Positions 58,401 through 64,000 of a stretch of 64,000 nt of DNA are shown piece by piece. Position numbers and translations under genes: made by a program. The notes under the pieces were generated by a model. The model searched no databases, was not told where the DNA came from, and was given only the letters and a program-made list of their open reading frames with translations. Numbering within the stretch: the first letter of the stretch is position 1; each line of letters begins with the position of its first letter. This DNA comes from Torymus aiolomorphi (Eukaryota; Arthropoda; Insecta; Hymenoptera; Torymidae). The DNA is taken from the NCBI GenBank assembly GCA_036365515.1, contig CM070874.1, positions 97,074,442 through 97,138,441 of the forward strand, in the 5' to 3' direction.

Positions 58401-59999
58401 GCGAGAGAGAGAATAGAATGTGTGCTTTATAATACGGCCAATTGAAAGTGCTCGAAATGAAGATCAAAAGTGGTCGAAAGTAGTCTGGGAGAGACTTAGA
58501 GCAGGGAAAGTGTCTTAGAGTAATTGAAGGGATATAGTTTTGTACTCTACTTGAAGTTTTTTTGTAGCGTCCTTAACATTTCATTGATTTCAGAAATGAA
58601 AATTTTACTTACTATAAAAAGGCAGGTAAATGTTACAGATTCCTGAGTATTTATTTTATTATGCAAAAAGAATTTTTATGATTATAGGTGGTATGTTTAT
58701 TTTCTATTCCTATACTGTTTTAAAGATTATAAATTATTTATATCCCAATATTATACTGTTTTACTCCATAACAGTTGATTTTGTGTATGTAATTTTGTAC
58801 TAGTTACTTTATGAGTTTAATTACTGATTTTGCTAACCATGGAAAATACTTCAACATATAAAACAATTTTACAAGATCTTGGGTTTCATCACGACATCGG
58901 TGAATTACATTTTCATGAAATGTACTCTCTCAAAAGAAGCTAAATGTATCTATATATTTTAAATTATAAAAAAAACGTTCAGATTAACAAATACTTATTT
59001 TCAAGTATTCTTTTATGAATTTCATATTGGAAAAAATACGATATATGAACGTTTTATGGCAACAACAATTTTTTTTTAGAATTCAAAGAATTTTTTGTGT
59101 CCATCAGTTTCAATACTCAATTTTAAAATGAAACAAATTTATAAAATGACAAATTCAAAGTTACAAAATAGATTTGATAGAACTTTAATATTTCGTTATG
59201 GATGAACAATAATGCGTTAAAACGATGTAGTTTGAAAGGATGCTTGACTTATAAAATTTAATAGACATCAACTACCTTTGTTAAACTGGCTGCAATAAAT
59301 TTCACCAAAAGTTTTATATTAAGATTTAAATGAAAGTAAAAGTATGCATCATACTTCGCAGCGGGTTTCAAGGTGTAAATCTCAGCATCACAGCTTCTAC
59401 AGTCATTCACGAAGCTTTTATGACCGTAAATTACTTTTATATAGGGTTTAAATCACACGGGCAAGATGTTAAACATCTTTTAAATGTTACATAGATCTGT
59501 GACAAACAAAATAACCCATAAGGCGACTCAAATAGCGTTTAAATGAAATCCAAAGTGTTCAATGAGGTAAATATTGATATTATGTGCTGTTTAGAATTAT
59601 ATATACTTTTTTTGAAGAAATTTGTGTACAATGCAATAAATATATTTGCCATAAACTACTTGTTGAATAAACGAAAATTGCGTAGAAAATTATTTGAAAA
59701 ATCTATTAACTCTATTTAGTTTCTCCACTTTTCGTTTTCTAGATGTACAAATATTTATGTTTATTTTAAAAGTAAAATATATATGTCTTTCACCATTTTT
59801 AGAAACTCTACGACTTATTCCTAAGGGATTATTCTGTTAAACATTATTATAATTGTTTCGTCTTTTATAAAAATTGTTTTATACGAGTGGCACCGAGCTT
59901 AGTGGCTTATAAATAAAGAACACAGAAAGGTTTTACTTTGGGGCGGCCAATTTACGTATAGAGTTACCCAGTGTTGCAAAAATGGTTAATTATCCATTG
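55470..59999. other. No recognised gene; alternating AT-rich and GC-rich DNA
   Basis: GC-rich islands at 56080-56460, 56950-57520 and 57940-58400 contain CT-rich and CG-rich runs and short frames without domains. 58500-59990 is AT-rich. Confidence 0.35.
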
Positions 60000-60093
60000 A
60001 TAATTGATAAATATTGAAAACGAAAATTTAGTTATCAATTAGATTTAATCTAATTAAACATAAAAATTTAGATTTAATGTAATTAAAAAAATA

Positions 60094-60998
60094 GGGTAAC
60101 TTCACCAGTGAAAGAACGAATAAGGAAATTGTAACTTTTGTTATTTAATTAAGTGGTTTAAAAATGGATTGAAAGTAAAACCCTTTTGAAATTTATATTC
60201 TAAAATGTTCAAACTTTACGTCGGTGAGAAAATTTTGAATAAAGAATCAAAGTAAAAATTTTATTTAATAAAAATCTGTAAATATGTCCTAAAACCCAAT
60301 AAAGGAACACGTATCTTAGTATCTAAATACATATCACCAGTGAAGTAATACATCGCCAGTGAAGAAACATTTAATAGCGTCGATTTTATGATTTTATTCT
60401 TAACAAGATAATTTCTTTTATGCAGAATCTTTATATAAAATAAAATAAAAATTTTCAAGGATTCGAAAATGATCGTCACGTTAGATAAACAATACATAGA
60501 AAGCTTGGTATTTTCATATATCGTCGCGCGGTACGAAGAAAAGCCAACTTGGAAGTTACAGGCGAAGAAAAGCCAGTTTGCGCCCTTCCAGACGAAGAAA
60601 AGCCAGTTTGACTTGTCTCAGACGAAAAAAAGCCAGTTTGCGCCGTTCCTGCGGAGGAAAAATCCCCCAACTGACTGCACCTAATCAATTACTAGTTATC
60701 TTATTATCTTTACTGATCATCTTTTTAACTTATCTTTGTATCTTTTTAAAAAGATTTTTAATCTTTTTGGTTATCTTTTTATCTTTATCTTATCTTATTA
60801 TCTTAAAGTTATCTATAATATGCCATCTAAATGCTACTTTCGTTTGTGAAGTCAAACTGGCTTTTCTTCGTCTGGGAGGGCGCAAACTGGCTTTTCTTCG
60901 CCTGTAACTTCCAAATTGGCTTTTCTTCGTACAGCGCGACGATATATAAAGAAAATGTTCGTTAACTGGTGACTGTTCCAATATTGGTGTAGTCACCC
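60094..60998. mobile_element. GGGTRA-type TIR element carrying foldback F
   Basis: Ends GGGTAACTTCACCAGTG and the complement of GGGTGACTACACCAATA, with TA at 60092-60093 and 60999-61000. CACCAGTGAAG repeats occur at 60106, 60334 and 60354. The GGGT end and TA target resemble pogo-type elements, but the sub-terminal motif differs from the 7.8 kb transposon. No transposase frame. Confidence 0.75.
60517..60946. mobile_element. Foldback element F, copy 2
   Basis: Ends TATATCGTCGCGC and GCGCGACGATATA. Arms hold four to five ~30 bp repeats with GACGAAGAAAAGCCAGTTTG on the left and three on the right. The AT-rich core is the complement of the core of copy 1, so it is in reverse orientation. Confidence 0.88.
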
Positions 60999-61110
60999 TA
61001 GTTATCAGTTAGATTTAATCTAATTAAAAATGGAAATTTAATTATGAATTAGATTTAATCTAATAGAAAATTGAAATTTAATTATCAATTAAACTGAAAA
61101 TTCCATTACT

Positions 61111-64000
61111 ATTTAGTTAACTTTTTACAACGCTGAAGTTACCATATGTATGATATTTAAAGTTTTCGAAAACCTAGTAAGATATTGCCCCTATAATTAA
61201 ACCAAAATTTTATAAAGTGATAATGCTCTTCTAAAATAATACATTTATCTCATAGTATCGATATTTATGGACCACTAAATATTTTACTTATCCAAAGCAA
61301 TAATAATTCCATTAAACCTGTATTTAATTAAATCAGTCTCAAGTTAAACAGTATCAAATAATCACTATATATTCCTTACGAAAATTAGCTGTCGTAGAAA
61401 TTCGTCATAGCTTTGCAATTATTGGCAGTGCGACACTAACGTAAAGCGATATTAATTACAAAAAATACAACAACAACATTAATGTCAGGCGCATCAAAGC
61501 GACAAAGCGACGTTAACCGGCAAAATCTGCAGCGGCCGACAATCGACACGGCAGCAGCCATGCCGAAATGAGAAATTAATAACAAAACAAAAGGACAGCC
61601 GCTGTCCTGTCGCGCGCATCGGATTCCCATTGACATGCGGCAAGCGCGCACTCGCGCTTTCACGATAATTCCCTGCGTACATGCAGCGCTGTCGCGTCAA
61701 CAGTGGTGTACAAAACCATCAAAACGATATACACGCGGCCACGTATGAATACACCTATATATACCTGTGCGCTTCGGGTCCGCACGCCGCCCTCGCCTAT
61801 CTCTTTCAGCAAGCGCGCGCGCGCATGTAACGGGTGGAAGAGATCAAAGGCGTCAGTAGCACCTGTCCTCCAAAGCCGAGGCTGCCTTGTCATCCCGGCC
61901 GGATTGCGCCAGGGGCTGCCGAGAGCAAAGAGTGCCGTACAGAGAGAAAGATTACGAGAATAGAGAGGGAGGGTGAATGATGTGGAAAGCGGAGAGAGGG
62001 AAATTAAGAGAAAGAAGAGAGAGAGAGGGAGGTAGCGAAACCGATGGAAAGCGAGGCGAAGCGGAGACAAGAGATTATTTTGTGAGGGGGTGGGAGAAAT
62101 TAAAAGCGCGCTGGAGATGGCTCCTGCTATACTAGCTACATTGTACAGGAAGGGTGTATAATTTTTCGGTAAAGAATGAGTTTACGCTAGTGGTTTATAT
62201 AAAAATGGGTGTTACTTTATTTTAAAGTTATTATGAGTAATCAATATAATCATCGGATATTAAAAGTGTAGTTTAATAAGACTTATAATAATTAATAAGA
62301 TTTATTTACAACTACTTACTGTAGTTCCAGATTAATTAAAATAAATTTTGTAAAAATTTTCATCCCACATAATAAATGAAGAGAGTTATTTGAAACCCAA
62401 ATAGTTACTCTCTGAAAAGATTGTTTTTTAGTGTTTTTGATTTAAGTTTCCTTTTTCACAGATTGTGGATATACTTACAAACGAATTTTTTTTGGTAGAA
62501 TAATATTTGAAATCACCAAACTTCATATAAATTAACCAAAACACAATGCTTTTATAATCAAATGAAAATTAAAATCTGTGGAGTAAATTATTCGATTTTC
62601 ATAAAATATTTCTCAAATATAAATCAAAATTAACTTCTTTTTAAAAGCCGTTTATAAACTTTTGGAGACATAATTCAATAAACAAATATAAAATTTATGA
62701 CACAAATAATCAATGCTATTGGCATAAAGGTAGCGGGAGAATAAAGCTAACATAATGTATGACAAACATGAAACTTACACAAAGCACTTCATTTGCAAAT
62801 ACAACCTTGTCTTTCCTTCTTCAAAATTTTAATTATCTTTATTACCAGGTGATGTATAGCTTTAAGAGTGTATATGCATATATATGCGACTTATATGAAC
62901 ATCTAGGGATAATTAAGTGAGACATCAGTCTTTGCAAAGAAGAGTAATAACGCAAATGAGGATTTTTCATAACAGGATAAAATGTTATGTGAGAATGTAT
63001 ATAAATGAATATAAACGAAATATACTTTCATAATACTATAAATAACATATTTAATTTTAATGAAAATAAAATTTTGAGATCAAAAGATATAACTACATAA
63101 TAAAATTTAATATCAAAGAAAAAGGGAGAAAAGTTTACGGCAGATTTTAAGTAAGATATAAATATGTCAATGCTATTCATGCTAATGTAAAAAATCCTTG
63201 TATAGTATTAAGTGGATGTGTAATTGTATTGCTTCCTCTCAGAAAAAGTTTTGTGACAGCGAAAAAAAAGTTTTCAGGAAAACACGTTAGAAATATGTTT
63301 TATTCTCGACTACACTATAATAGCCATTTTATTGACCCAAAAAGCGGGACAAAAGTAGCATTTTATTCCCTCTTATACTTTATTTCCGGTTTCCCCAGAA
63401 CAATAGTACATTATGTAACAAGGGGCGGAAGTAGCAGAATCACCCGAGATAGACTTCGCCGTGAATCTTTTGTTTTAAAAATTGAAAGTTGCGCGATCAT
63501 CTTTCGTCCGACTCCATTACTACGTTCGTCGATCTGCCGTGGCCATCTAGCCTAGCTGCGTTTTGCCGAGACTTCGTCGAAGGTGAGCTACTTCTACGTT
63601 CTACAATTCTACGACTCACTCAAGGTATGAATTATATTATACTTCCTTAAAAGCTTTTTTATATTTGTTAAAAATTTGGCGTATCAAAGTCTTATTTTAA
63701 TTAGTAATTATCGTTTACATTATTTTCAAATGAGGTTTAAAAAATTCCTTTGGTCTCTCTATCCCTAAAGCTTATAGAATCTAATAATTGTTCAATTGTG
63801 TGTTCAAACGTTATCATACACACAGAAGAAGTGATTACACTACCATCGGTAGGATTTGCAAGTTCTCTGTAAATGTGCTAGCTTAAATAATAATAAATAT
63901 TTCTGTTACACGTGCGTGTGCTCTTTTACAAATCACACTGAAAATGTTCATATTTAAACGTCTATAAAAAAATTTCATGCACATATTTGATTCAAAGTTT
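61111..64000. other. No recognised gene; possible unseen first exon
   Basis: A GC-richer island at 61480-62060 with GA-rich text, otherwise AT-rich. Near 63480-63581 a GC-richer stretch ends in AAG followed by GTGAGC, which could be an untranslated first exon with a splice donor, but nothing confirms it. Confidence 0.3.

Larger units (their letters stand above)
60000..61110. repeat. Palindromic tandem repeat split by an insertion
   Basis: Copies of AATTAGATTTAATCTAATT, itself a perfect palindrome, occur at 60037, 60069 (one change), 61007 and 61047, separated by short AAATTTAATTAT-like spacers. The TIR element at 60094-60998 interrupts the array. Confidence 0.65.

Overview
This 64 kb window is eukaryotic nuclear DNA, very probably from an insect and most likely a hymenopteran such as a parasitoid wasp. 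The reasons are small genes with short AT-rich GT-AG introns, a secreted insect-type S1 protease with a TATA box and a TCAGT initiator, very AT-rich background broken by short GC-rich islands, long (GA)n/(CT)n/(CA)n microsatellites, and a dense mix of insect-type mobile elements. The species cannot be named from the sequence alone. No rRNA, convincing tRNA, prokaryotic operon or CRISPR array was seen.

Only one ordinary host gene is well supported: a seven-exon chymotrypsin-like serine protease on the minus strand (36708-38099, 260 codons, complete catalytic triad). Two other protein genes belong to mobile elements: a four-exon pogo/Tigger-type DDE transposase (8445-10904, +) and a Crypton-like tyrosine recombinase (46647 down to 45076, -). 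A gag-only LTR retrotransposon carries a Gag frame and a zinc-knuckle frame in another register (42065-44001, +).

Most of the rest is nested or palindromic repeats. From left to right: 0.5-4.0 kb, a Helentron/HINE-like element with sub-terminal inverted repeats and a ~175 bp tandem array; 4.6-6.1 kb, two giant palindromes; 6.8-11.9 kb, a three-level nest (family A element, then solo LTR with GTAA duplication, then pogo-type transposon with TA duplication); 13.4-14.5 kb, a TIR element carrying a foldback element; 18.3-20.4 kb, a second HINE-like element whose left end holds a 103 bp pogo-type MITE, followed by a giant palindrome at 20.8-21.6 kb; 21.6-34 kb, gene-poor DNA with GC-rich islands, a MITE, a large (GA)n tract and a foldback element; 34.6 kb, a near-perfect palindromic MITE; 36.7-38.2 kb, the protease gene; 39.3-40.0 kb, family A again; 40.5-46.7 kb, the Crypton split by the LTR retrotransposon (ATGT duplication); 47.0-48.7 kb, a hairpin, a truncated family A copy and a TIR element; 48.7-54.7 kb, microsatellites and featureless DNA; 54.75-55.47 kb, the fourth giant palindrome; 60.0-61.1 kb, a palindromic tandem repeat split by a TIR element that itself holds a foldback copy.

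The relative order of insertion can be read directly because related copies elsewhere in the window act as empty sites. The most notable items are the intact-looking pogo-type transposase with a matching MITE nearby, the tyrosine recombinase whose last 19 codons are displaced by 4.5 kb, the four long hairpin loci that could make dsRNA, and a cluster of hairpins closed by C(GAA)G triloops.
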